Below are positions 1 through 7,245 of a DNA stretch of 10,133 bases, piece by piece. Positions within the stretch are counted from its first letter, which is position 1, and the number at the start of each line of letters is the position of its first letter. Source of the stretch: Acanthamoeba castellanii str. Neff (lineage: Eukaryota; Discosea; Longamoebia; Acanthamoebidae); the NCBI RefSeq assembly GCF_000313135.1, contig NW_004457575.1:1-10133 (forward strand). Reading direction: 5' to 3'. The position numbers and the translations under genes were made by a program. Under the pieces are notes generated by a model. It was given only the letters and a program-made list of their open reading frames with translations. It did not search any database and had not been told where the DNA came from.

Positions 1-334
1 TTAAACGCCCAACACAAGACCCCATATCAGCCCTACAGTACCGCGCATGTAGACGATGTCGCCCGGCTTGACCTTGTAGCTGTAGATGGCGTCGAGCGAG
101 GTGAAGTTGCCCTTCCCGTTCTCATCCACCACCCATGTTGTCTGCAGATGCACCACACACCCCCGAGTCGAGCGTCTTTTGCATGAGCCGATTGCACAAG
201 TACCACCAACAGCACAACCCTGAAGTTGACGGGAGATATACCGCTTGCGCGTGTTGGACCAGTAGGAGACACAGGGCCAGCAGCGCAAAGCCGAGGCCAG
301 AGTACCGCATCCCTTGCGAGAAGAATGGCTGCAT
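1..334 (-). CDS. 5' end of a secreted beta-helix/pectate-lyase-like protein (partial, spliced)
   Basis: This is the N-terminal part of a minus-strand gene that continues past the left edge. The proposed start is the ATG at 334-332; a second in-frame ATG lies at 310-308. Exon 1 (334-242) encodes a 31-residue hydrophobic signal peptide ending HAQA. A GTATAT donor at 241 and a TCTGCAG acceptor ending at 142 define a 100-nt phase-0 intron. Exon 2 (141-42) reads TTWVVDENGKGNFTSLDAI and then VKPGDIVYMRG. An early DGxGxFTSLxxAI followed by PGDxVYxRG is typical of the N-terminal cap of right-handed parallel beta-helix proteins (pectate lyase or pectinesterase-like folds). A second donor, GTACTG, begins at 41; reading through it reaches a stop at 1-3, so an intron is more likely than a short protein. 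Secretion is well supported; the fold is inferred from a short motif and the substrate is unknown. Confidence 0.55.
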
Positions 335-744
335 CACTGTTGTTGTAGTTAACTGTAAGAAGCTCGGGTGAGGTCTGTGTCTGGTGTGTCTTTTAGGGTG
401 TTTCGGTGGCCCAGGAGGTGGTATTGGGTAGCCCAAGATGATGGGGATTGGTGCAAGGGATCCGGTCGATCTCCGCCCCACTCCCGCGATTGGTTGGTGC
501 CGATCCTAGGATCACAACAGCAATCGGCGGTATCATCCTTTCGGCTCTTTGGCTGAAGCCAATATATTGAGATTAATTCCGGGAGTCCAATCGGGGCTCA
601 GCCGAAAAGAAAATAGAAAGAAATCAGAAAAACATGACCCTGCTGCCTAAATGTGAGGCACTTGGAAACTGTTGTGGAGGGTCAAAGTTGTGTACTTTTT
701 CGGGCAATTGCAAGCAATCGCAGTCGATCTCTGCTTTGCTTCCT
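335..744. promoter_or_regulatory. Intergenic region upstream of the beta-helix-like gene
   Basis: No convincing coding is seen here. The region holds a perfect 12-bp palindrome GATCCTAGGATC at 502-513, about 170 bp upstream of the minus-strand start codon, and CCAAT-type motifs (ATTGG near 489-493). It also has an AT-rich AATATATT stretch near 560, and TTCGGCT/AGCCGAA arms near 539-545 and 600-606. It probably contains the promoter of the gene at 1-334 and the 3' flank of the coding segment at 745-942. Function is inferred from position only. Confidence 0.3.
502..513. promoter_or_regulatory. 12-bp perfect palindrome GATCCTAGGATC
   Basis: The sequence is exactly self-complementary and is centred on CCTAGG. 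The same hexamer sits in two longer palindromes upstream of the cysteine protease gene (4222-4233 and 4261-4274). A dimeric transcription-factor site is possible. No binding factor can be named from sequence alone. Confidence 0.3.
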
Positions 745-942
745 TCACACATTATCCCACATTCCCAAATTGTGCGCATGCTTCAGAATCAACACGCCGA
801 CGGACACGTCGTCATCACCCTCGACAATGCGGTAGCCCGCCGCACGCGCCCTCGCCGCCTCCGATCCGATCAAAAAGATGCGCTGGAGCGTCCTCGGCAT
901 GTCGAAGTTCAGATCTGTGTGTCCCTCGCCGCCGTCGTTGTG
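745..942 (-). CDS. Hypothetical C-terminal coding segment, probably a last exon
   Basis: The minus-strand frame from 942 to the TGA at 747-745 encodes 65 residues of normal, non-repetitive protein. It starts HNDGGEGHTDLNFDMPRTLQ and ends HAHNLGMWDNV. An internal ATG at 900-898 would give a 51-residue protein. Immediately upstream (943-945) the frame meets TAG, preceded by CCTAATCCTGGC. This looks like an intron branch-point region plus a TAG acceptor, so the segment may be the terminal exon of a longer gene. The upstream exon could not be located, because several weak donors lie between 950 and 1050. The fold and function are not recognised. The alternative is a gene relic. Confidence 0.4.
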   Translation of the reverse strand, partial: HNDGGEGHTDLNFDMPRTLQRIFLIGSEAARARAAGYRIVEGDDDVSVGVLILKHAHNLGMWDNV

Positions 943-1019
943 CTAGCCAGGATTAGGGTCCCGGTTTCGTCGTATCTCGCGAGCGCCGACAACAACAACA
1001 CTTAAAAAACAGCACATGC

Positions 1020-1508
1020 ATGGTGTCCGATGCCGGCCGAAGAGATCGCCGCCGCCGCCACGCAGCTGCCGCCGACGCCGACGCAACCTCGCTCCACAGC
1101 ACCTCGCTCAACCCCGCCGACACGCGCCGCACGCCCGCAGCCGCAACGACCAACACCTCCGCCGCCAGACCAACGCCTCCACCGTCTCTCTCTCTCTCTC
1201 TCCGATTCTGCAAACAAAACCAACAAACAGAACAAAAGAAGAAACACAAACGACAACCTCGCGAACCCACCACCATCTACTGCCTGTCCGACGAACTCCT
1301 CGCCATCCTCCGGCGCGCAGGTATCGCCGGCCCCGACGCGACCTGCCGCGAGCGCTTCGGCACCACCGCATCGCGCCGCCTCCGCGCCCTCTCCATCGAC
1401 CTCCACCCGCACCCCACCCCGTGCGCCTCCACCGACGACGCCCTCCGCCGCAACCACCCTCGATGCCTCGACACCGACACCGACATCACCACGCTCGCTC
1501 TCGCCTAA
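1020..1508 (+). CDS. Possible F-box-like protein segment, converging on the ankyrin gene
   Basis: From about 1272 to the TAA at 1506-1508 the plus strand reads in one frame with very strong C at third positions, as expected for coding sequence here. It begins IYCLSDELLAILRRAG, which resembles the start of an F-box (LPDELLxxIL), an SCF ubiquitin-ligase adaptor motif, but the match is short. The upstream part is unclear. An ATG at 1020 is in the same frame, and another at 1030 opens with MPAEEIAAAA in a different frame. Between them and the F-box-like part lie a (TC)9 repeat and an A/C-rich stretch that may be an intron (GT at 1184, AG at 1230). It could be a spliced gene, a decayed gene, or low-complexity sequence mimicking coding. 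Confidence 0.28.
   Translation: MVSDAGRRDRRRRHAAAADADATSLHSTSLNPADTRRTPAAATTNTSAARPTPPPSLSLSLRFCKQNQQTEQKKKHKRQPREPTTIYCLSDELLAILRRAGIAGPDATCRERFGTTASRRLRALSIDLHPHPTPCASTDDALRRNHPRCLDTDTDITTLALA
1185..1202. repeat. (TC)9 microsatellite
   Basis: Nine perfect TC units lie at the start of a possible intron or untranslated stretch (about 1184-1260) of the plus-strand F-box-like candidate. Such a tract argues against the long reading frames crossing it being real protein. Confidence 0.8.
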
Positions 1509-2180
1509 CCCGCCACGCCGCCCTCGGCTGCCTCCAGCACGCCGTCGCCAGTGACGACCACAGCGGCCTCATCATCGCCAGCATCCGCCGCGAAGCCGCC
1601 GTCGACGATCCACCACCGGACGACGTCCACGTAGTCGGGTTCGGCGGCGCTTCGGAGGAGGGCCGGGTGCCATCGGATGTGGTCGCCGGCGTGGATGCCA
1701 TCGGAGGGTGTCGGCGCGGCCGTACATGAAGGCGGTCTGCACGACAGCGTCGTCGGGTCGGTGTCCGTGCGTGTCGCGCATCCATTGCAAAGCGTCAGTG
1801 TTGCCGCGCGCGGCGGCGCTTTCGAGCAGCCGGTGCCAGTCCACGGGACCGCGCGCGGCGGGCCTCTCGCTGACGTGCGTTTGGCCGGCGTGCATGGCGC
1901 GTTCGGCGATAATGTGGTGGTGGTGGTGGTCGTGGTACGCATCATGGTGGAGCGATTCGAGTACGGCGATGTGTCCGTGGGTGACCTGCACCACCCCGCG
2001 CAGCGGCGACAGATGCTCGCCGACACCATCGGACACGCGCGCCACGCCCACGCTGTGCGACCCTGGGCCACCGACGAGCTCGCCACCATGACTGCGTGAC
2101 GGCCCGACGAACACGATTGCCCACCGCCCCAGCCGCTCTGCATCTGGCATTATTCTCGATTGGTTTATCGCGAACATCAT
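1505..2180 (-). pseudogene. Ankyrin-repeat-like protein with one frame change
   Basis: Two adjoining minus-strand frames together read as a degenerate ankyrin-type protein. The first runs from ATG at 2180-2178 (or 2150-2148) to about 1703. It contains THGHIAVLESLHHD, LLESAAARGNTDALQWM and TAFMYGRADTLRW, that is, repeated A/G-x-G-(H/N/R)-xxxLxxL units as in ankyrin repeats of amoebae and giant viruses. The second runs from about 1700 to the TAG at 1507-1505, with SAAEPDYVDVVRWWIVDGG. Third codon positions are C/G-rich in both parts. There is no room for an intron at the join, so an indel or assembly error is likely. A His-rich run (about 1914-1932) comes from a GGT-type repeat. Ankyrin repeats bind proteins; no partner is evident. 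Its stop overlaps that of the plus-strand candidate. Confidence 0.5.
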
Positions 2181-2276
2181 CAAGAATCTTCCATTGCTTC
2201 GGGGCTGGGGAATCGTGACGACAAAATCGCGTGTGTGATCGAAGTCATCGAAAACCTCGAGAGCGAATAAAAGGGT
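2181..2276. other. Short spacer between the ankyrin-like and HD-like genes
   Basis: This AT-richer 96-bp stretch has no coding signal. It separates two minus-strand genes, so it would hold the promoter of the ankyrin-like gene and the 3' end of the HD-like gene. An AATAAA hexamer lies at about 2266-2271 on the plus strand, the wrong strand to serve the HD-like gene as a poly(A) signal. Confidence 0.3.
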
Positions 2277-2842
2277 TTAATCAGTTTTGTTCTTTGCTTT
2301 GGCGTCTTCGAGGTAATCGACCAGTTCCAGATGCAGGGGTTCGGCGATGGCGCGGCCCGGCGCCGTGCAGATGAACCCTCCGGTGTACAAACGCACGAGC
2401 TTCGCCTCGGCGTGTTCGACGACGCACTCCTCGATGTCGCCAGGCTCCATGAAGGGCTCTAGATGTTTTGCGTAGGCGCGACACCGTTCGATGCCCTCGT
2501 ACCCGATGGCCTGGATCTTGTCAGCGTCCAAGACAATGTCGCGCAGCAGCGTGAGGTCACCGAGGGCCTTGGATGGATGACCTTCCTTCGTCTCGCGGCT
2601 GTATGGCACGTTGTCTGCGATCCTAAGCACGACGTCGGCCATCGGTAGCTCGCCGCAAAAGTCCGAATCCGCGATGCAGCGCTTGAGCGCCTCGATGTTG
2701 ACGTTGGGGTATTTGTGGTACACAGGCGCTCACCGTCGTCATTTACCACAGCGCCTTTGTACCACGTTTCGCTGAAGCGAGTTTCCGATCGGTAAAGTTT
2801 ACCAAGCAGGTGAACGCGCTCTAGTCGGAGGATCTGGTCCAT
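2277..2842 (-). pseudogene. HD-domain phosphohydrolase-like protein, N-terminally truncated
   Basis: The main frame (2723-2277) encodes about 148 residues: YHKYPNVNIEALKRCI, then VVLRIADNVPYSRETKEGHP, then LRDIVLDADKIQAIGYEGIE. The DADKxxAIGxxGIxR block and the preceding I-x-N-V-x-Y-S-R-E resemble the C-terminal half of small HD-superfamily phosphohydrolases (YedJ-like). Those normally have an N-terminal half with the H...HD metal ligands. That half is absent here. The frame closes upstream at a TGA (about 2730), and the only other coding is a short segment from ATG 2842-2840 in another frame (MDQILRLERVHLLGK...). Only about 120 bp separate it from the protease stop. A GTAAAC/TGAG intron joining the two is possible but has a poor acceptor. 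It is probably a truncated or decaying gene. Confidence 0.5.
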
Positions 2843-2844
2843 GG

Positions 2845-2856
2845 AACCTTAAGGTT
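2845..2856. promoter_or_regulatory. 12-bp perfect palindrome AACCTTAAGGTT
   Basis: This is an exact palindrome 3 bp upstream of the candidate ATG at 2842-2840 of the HD-like gene. It may be a factor-binding site or a chance occurrence; nothing else supports a function. Confidence 0.2.
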
Positions 2857-2963
2857 GTGTGTTATGGCGAGAAATAAAGGAAAAAGAAATACGCACAGCC
2901 CCTCTTATGACCGTTTTGAAAACAGCGCCTTCTTCGTTCATTTTCTGGTAAAAAAGACCCTCA

Positions 2964-4082
2964 CTAGACTATGGGATAGGAGGCCCAGTCGGCAATACCG
3001 CACATGTTCTTGCCGCGCGCCAACCTGAAGAAGCCCTTCTCGCCCCACGAAGTGCCCCACGAGTTCTTGAGGATCCAGAAGTCCTTGCCGTTCTCTGTAC
3101 CATAGCCGACGAGAAGCACTGCGTGGGTGGGTCGGTTCCCGCAGTTGGCCACGTCGAGGATGCCGCCCGAGTAGTACGAGAATTGTTGGGTCCCGGCGTT
3201 GATGGCAACGGAGACGGTCCCGACAGTGGCAACTGCATCGAGGAGCTGCTGCTCGTTGCCCGCACCTATCCTGACGTACTTGGCAAGGTACGTAGCCTTG
3301 GGCTTGGAAGCGTGTTGGCAGGTACCGACACGATTCGTGTAGGGATAGTCGGCCTGGGAGACCGCGCCGCCCTTCTCCTGAAGCCACTTGAAGGCGGTGT
3401 GCATCCAACCGCCACTGCAGCCACCGTTGCCGTACTCGCGCGTGCAGTCGACGATGTGCTGCTCGGAAAGATCGGGGAGAGTGTTGTGCTTGCGCCAGTG
3501 GGCAGTCTCGAGGGCACCAATGGCGGAGAACGCATAGCAAGAGCCGCACGAACCTGAAAGAAAAGAAGAACCACACATAAATAGAAGATTGGCAGTGCAT
3601 ATTGGGCTTGGGGGAGGCAGTGTACCCTGGTTTTTGACAGCCTGTACAGCGCCCCATATTCTCCAGTCGAGGCTCACGGGGTGGCGACGGGCGAGGCCGG
3701 AGGAGTTAGCCGCCGCCTCGGTGGCGTTGGCCTCTGTCGGAGTAGCGTAGACGTCGTCAAAGTCGGAAGCGTTGAACGGCGGCATCGTGACGGTGTAGAG
3801 CGCCTTGTAGTCGTCGAAGGTGAGGTCGCCAAACTGGTTCATGCCCAGGCTGTAGCTGTGATTCTGGCGGTTGTGCTCCTCGATGAAGCGGTAGTTCTCG
3901 CGCCACACGTTCCACCGGTGGGCCAACTCCGGGTTGACGTAGGTCTTGTTGTGGGCAACCACCCAATCGGTGAACTGGTGCCTGAGAGGAGTGTCATGCT
4001 CCTTCTGGTCGGACGAGGCCGAGGCAACGAAGAAGACGAAGAGGGCCACCGCGGAGAGGGCGAGAAGCGTGGCGGGACGCAT
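2964..4082 (-). CDS. Cathepsin L-like papain-family cysteine protease (C1A), two exons
   Basis: This is a secreted or lysosomal endopeptidase preproenzyme of 348 residues. The start is the ATG at 4082-4080 in a GCCACC context, followed by a signal peptide (about residues 1-24). Exon 1 is 4082-3626 and exon 2 is 3553-2964, with TAG at 2966-2964. They join through codon Gly153, giving KNQGSCGSCYAFSA. The propeptide has an I29 inhibitor domain with an ERFNIN-like helix (HRWNVWRENYRFIEEHN) and GMNQFGDLTFDDY. The mature enzyme probably begins near residue 134 (HPVSLDWR). All catalytic residues are present: oxyanion Gln152, Cys158, His296 (THAVLLVGYG) and Asn316 (ILKNSWGTSWGE). The usual CGSCWAFS has Tyr for Trp. 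Several N-glycosylation sequons lie in the prodomain. In free-living amoebae this family serves digestion, encystment and secreted proteolysis; which applies here cannot be told. Confidence 0.93.
   Translation of the reverse strand: MRPATLLALSAVALFVFFVASASSDQKEHDTPLRHQFTDWVVAHNKTYVNPELAHRWNVWRENYRFIEEHNRQNHSYSLGMNQFGDLTFDDYKALYTVTMPPFNASDFDDVYATPTEANATEAAANSSGLARRHPVSLDWRIWGAVQAVKNQGTLPPPSPICTANLLFMCGSSFLSGSCGSCYAFSAIGALETAHWRKHNTLPDLSEQHIVDCTREYGNGGCSGGWMHTAFKWLQEKGGAVSQADYPYTNRVGTCQHASKPKATYLAKYVRIGAGNEQQLLDAVATVGTVSVAINAGTQQFSYYSGGILDVANCGNRPTHAVLLVGYGTENGKDFWILKNSWGTSWGEKGFFRLARGKNMCGIADWASYPIV
3554..3625 (-). other. 72-nt intron of the cysteine protease, in frame and stop-free
   Basis: The donor is GTACAC at 3625 and the acceptor TTTCTTTCAG ends at 3554. 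Removing it restores the conserved QGxCGSC active-site block. The length is a multiple of three and no stop occurs in frame, so an unspliced transcript would encode 24 extra residues just before the catalytic Cys. Confidence 0.88.
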
Positions 4083-4439
4083 GGTGGCTGTGGCTTGTGG
4101 TGGACAAAAAGGCCGGAGCTTTGTGTTTGCGTTTTTTTCTGTAATGTGTGGGAGTCGCAATTAGGGTTTAGACAACCAATGAGCACATGCGCGGAGGACT
4201 CGCACTGCAAAAGGCGAGTCGTTGCCTAGGCAAACTCAAAGCCGAAGGCCGAGGCCACCGAGCGCCTAGGCGCTTTTGTATGTCCACTTTCTCTTTCTCT
4301 CTTAATCAGGTTTGCACGTTTGGATTTGAGCGTCTAACCCTTCACAACAACATCATCTGCTGTTGTTGAGCAGAAGCTGAAACATAAGACAAAGGGCGAC
4401 GAAGAAGACAAGTAGAATGCTGCTGCGACCAGCAACATC
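4083..4439. promoter_or_regulatory. Upstream region of the cysteine protease with two CCTAGG palindromes
   Basis: There is no coding signal. For the minus-strand protease this is the 5' flank. It holds ATTGG (CCAAT-type) near 4180, a purine/A-rich leader next to the start codon, and two perfect palindromes sharing the core GCCTAGGC. An 8-bp inverted repeat (CAACAACA at 4345-4352, TGTTGTTG at 4361-4368) lies close to the copia LTR. The region ends where the inferred LTR starts. Confidence 0.35.
4222..4274. promoter_or_regulatory. Pair of palindromes with shared core GCCTAGGC
   Basis: TTGCCTAGGCAA (4222-4233) and AGCGCCTAGGCGCT (4261-4274) are exactly self-complementary. Their centres are 40 bp apart, close to four helical turns. 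They lie about 140-190 bp upstream of the protease start codon, a plausible place for paired dimeric-factor sites. Regulation is inferred, not shown. Confidence 0.35.
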
Positions 4440-4629
4440 TGTTGGACATTCACCATCTCCATCTTTTCTACACTTTCTTGATCCTTACTCTTTTCTTTCT
4501 TCTTATTCATTTCCATAGTTTACTATACTTATACCACTTCAGATCTCCTGAATACATACCTTTTCTCTTCTCAGACATCTACATGTCTCCACGGCTTCTC
4601 AGCCTTATATCACACTACACCTTCCAACA
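4440..4629 (+). repeat. Inferred 5' LTR (190 bp) of the copia element
   Basis: The right end is fixed by the primer-binding site that starts at 4630. The last bases before it are TCCAACA (4623-4629). The sequence TGTTGGA at 4440-4446 is its exact inverted complement, giving the TG...CA termini and 7-bp inverted ends typical of copia LTRs. The stretch is AT-rich and pyrimidine-rich, with a TATA-like ACTATACTTATA near 4522-4533 that could be the promoter. No second LTR is in the window, so the left boundary is inferred. An alternative TGTTG start lies at 4361. Confidence 0.55.
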
Positions 4630-4642
4630 GGTTATGGGCCCA
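4630..4642 (+). other. Primer-binding site for initiator tRNA-Met, internal (half-tRNA) type
   Basis: GGTTATGGGCCCA follows the LTR end directly. It is complementary to the conserved TGGGCCCATAACC anticodon stem-loop of eukaryotic initiator tRNA-Met, not to the tRNA 3' end. Drosophila copia uses the same region, priming with a cleaved 5' half of this tRNA. Complementarity may extend a few bases further, depending on the host tRNA. Confidence 0.75.
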
Positions 4643-4683
4643 TGCTACATCTAGTGTTACTCTCAACTACACTCACCCACATC

Positions 4684-5620
4684 ATGAGTATCAACACCAA
4701 CACCAACATCAATGGTCTATGAGTTGTACCCCTTTGCAACCAGTCATTGTTTGCCAAGTGGAATAGAACTGTATGCCTCACTCTTCACAAACAAGGACGT
4801 ACACAATACATCACCACCAACTACACCACTATCATTCAGGCCATAGATGACTACAACACCAAACACACAGCACATCTGTTTGAATCCCTTGCCATCACGT
4901 CAACAATATTGATCTCATCAGGGTCCATCTCTGGAGAGAAATCATTGGCCGCCAAGGCAAAATTGGACAACACCAGGAAGATGCAGATCACAGCCCTCAT
5001 CAGCAATGCAGCATCCCTCAAGTCTGCACAAGAGCTATGTAAGGGGCGTTGCAAGATGTTCATCCTCATCTGCAGCACCATCACACCAGAGCTCCTCAAG
5101 GACATATCCAGTATGAGCAATGGCTGCCCCCTGGCCCTCTGGAAAGCTATCAACAACCATTATGGCAACAACAACATTGCTCTCCAGACTGCCCAGCGTG
5201 ATCTCAGCAAGCCCAATATCTACCTCATCCATGCAGGTGACATGGTATGCTTGATCTGGGCGTGAATCCAAGCGCTTGTCAATGTGCTTGCCACTGAGAC
5301 TGAAGGACACAAGATGTCAGAACAGAGTCAACTTGTCATCCTTGCCACTGCCCTCAAGAGCATCAACCCTGCATTCAAAGCCCAGTTCAATGCACTCTCA
5401 GATGACACACCCACAGATGCCATCCTCAAGGCACTCAACCATGTCAAGGCCTCACACCACGCCACTTCTGGCCCCAAAGCTGTCCTCTACACTGGGCAAG
5501 GACACCAGCAACACAGCCATCAGGCATTTCAACATCAGCAGGCGCCACACAGCACATTTGCACCACATGCTCCACAACAGAACAGCTGGATCACACCCAC
5601 ACTACCAACACAACAACTGG
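4684..5620 (+). pseudogene. gag: copia gag remnant (capsid-like)
   Basis: The reading starts at ATG 4684, 42 nt after the primer-binding site. It holds SLFAKWNRTVCLTLHKQG, the Trp-centred N-terminal motif of copia/UBN2-type Gag (L-x-x-x-N/F-x-x-W), followed by a helical capsid-like region. TGA codons interrupt it at 4720-4722 and 5263-5265, with the same frame resuming after each. The C-terminal part (about 5450-5600) is rich in Gln and His. Between about 5560 and 5620 the sense passes to the +1 frame. This could be an indel or a relic of programmed frameshifting. Because the nucleic-acid-binding motif lies after the shift, an indel is somewhat more likely. Confidence 0.75.
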
Positions 5621-7245
5621 AGTGGCAACAAGGGCAAGTGGTGTTCCCTACACAACTCAAACAGCCATTCACTTGAGGAATGCCATGAGGCTGCCACTCA
5701 AGGCCTTGTCACAGCCCCAGCTCAGGCCACACCACCAACTACACACACCACCACCCTCACCACCATGACTGCCACAGCTGTCGCTGCCACTGCTGCACTG
5801 CCACCCCACACACCACAGTCATCTGTGCTTGCTGCTATGACCACTGCTGCTGCCACAGCGCGCCCTAGCAACTTTGCTATTGTCAGCAAGTCAGTCGCCA
5901 GTACCGCCACAGCCTTCTCAGAGCCGACACCCATCAATAAACCATTCCTGAACTACTTGGTCTTCTCTCTTGTCGCTCCAGTGGATCTCCCCACCATCGC
6001 CAACACAGGTGCCACGCAGCACACCACCAACCAAAGGGACCTACTGCATGACTTCATCCCACTCACTGTGCCATTGAGGCTTGTGTGCACTGATGGTGGC
6101 TACATCAAATGCCTGGGGCACAGCACTCTGCACAGCACCACCACCATCAATGGTGTGCCCAGCAGCATCATCATGCACAACATCACATTCATGCCCAGTG
6201 CATCACACACACTGATCTCACCTCAGCAACTTCTCAACTCTGGCTGTCACATCATGTTCAATCAGCAGAACAGTTTCCTGTTCTACCTCAATGAGCAGCT
6301 ATGCCTCTTCAGCTACTGAAGTGGCAATCTCTACTACTTCACCATTACCTTCATTCCCACTGCTGATGCCTCCACGCTGGCTGCACTTGTGGTGAGCTCC
6401 ACACCACTGTGTCTCAACCTCATCCATCACAGACTCAGTCATGTCAGTGAGGAGTGATGCCACAAGTTCATCCATCAGTCCACTGACTTCAGCAAGCATG
6501 AGAAGCACACAGCCCTCTCCTCCAAGCTCTCACTGCACTGCAACGTCTGCCTTGCTGGCAAGCAGACTGTGCGCAGTGTCAGTTGGGTGCCACGCACCAA
6601 CCACGCTGTACATGGGGCCTGCCCTGGCGACCTGCTCTCCCTCGACCTGATTGGACCCATGCGACACCAGTTGGCTGGTGGGCATATATATCTGCTCACT
6701 GTCACCAACTCATACTCCAGGATGCACTTTGTGTGTCCCCTGCCCAACAAGACCTCCATGGCTGTTCAGGCTGCCCTGTGTGCGATTGCCACCTTGTTTC
6801 CACCGTCTGTCCATGTTCACCGTGTCCAACTCAACAATGCACATGAGCTGGACATGCTGGTTGGCGAATGGATACTTGAGATTGGTGCCAAGAGGGAACC
6901 CACCCCACCCTACACCTCAGAGTACAACAGTGTCACTGAGTGGTTCAACTGGGAAGTGATGACGTGTGTGCGCTGCCTACTCTTTGATGCTCGCCTCCCC
7001 AGTGAGTGGTGGGCAGAGGCCATGTGCTACGCATGTGATGTCATCAATGTGACGCCTACCTGGTTGAACCTGGACAGCACCTCACTGTTCTCCCTCTGGC
7101 ACAGCATTGCACCACCTTCATGTCACCTCTGCGTGTTCAGTGCACCCAGCATGATGCGTCTTCAGGCCCATGAGCAGCACAAGGTGTCTGCACAATCCAT
7201 TCTGGTGTGGTTCATGGGTGTGGTGGACTACTCTTCATCCACCTA
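5560..7245 (+). pseudogene. pol: copia pol remnant: knuckle-like motif, aspartic protease, integrase
   Basis: Within one frame, in order. A C-x2-H-x4-H-x4-C motif (5642-5683; CSLHNSNSHSLEEC) takes the place of a zinc knuckle. A Thr/Ala-rich linker follows. The protease (about 5960-6300) has its active-site triplet as NTGAT at 6002; catalytic Asp is replaced by Asn. TGA codons lie at 6317 and 6455. The integrase zinc domain has HRLSH (about 6428) and CNVC (6539-6550). In the integrase core, Asp at 6644-6646 (LSLDLIGP) and Glu at 6938-6940 are present, but the second Asp is Asn at 6833-6835 (VQLNNAHEL). Thus both the protease and the integrase would be inactive. Near 7235 the sense moves to the next frame, seen in the continuing RVVDTCSVIFNK block. 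Confidence 0.88.

Noticed and set aside
634..1005. 123-codon plus-strand frame
   Set aside because: Composition is heterogeneous and it opposes the better minus-strand segment at 745-942.
1016..1729. 237-codon plus-strand frame rich in Arg, Pro and His
   Set aside because: It crosses the (TC)9 repeat, has low-complexity composition, and is out of frame with the better-supported F-box-like segment.
1677..2099. Plus-strand frame with a run of valines, and overlapping long frames
   Set aside because: It is antisense to the ankyrin-like coding; the Val run is the complement of the His-rich repeat, and no plus-strand motif was found.
3123..3557. 144-codon plus-strand open frame
   Set aside because: It is antisense to exon 2 of the cysteine protease; GC-rich third positions keep the complementary frame open.
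4442..4654. Small hydrophobic membrane-like peptide frame
   Set aside because: It lies in the inferred LTR and runs through the primer-binding site; its hydrophobicity follows from the pyrimidine-rich sequence.
5276..5560. Early part of the frame running from 5276 as a protein of its own
   Set aside because: Up to about 5560 the gag sense is in the other frame; this frame becomes meaningful only near the knuckle-like motif.
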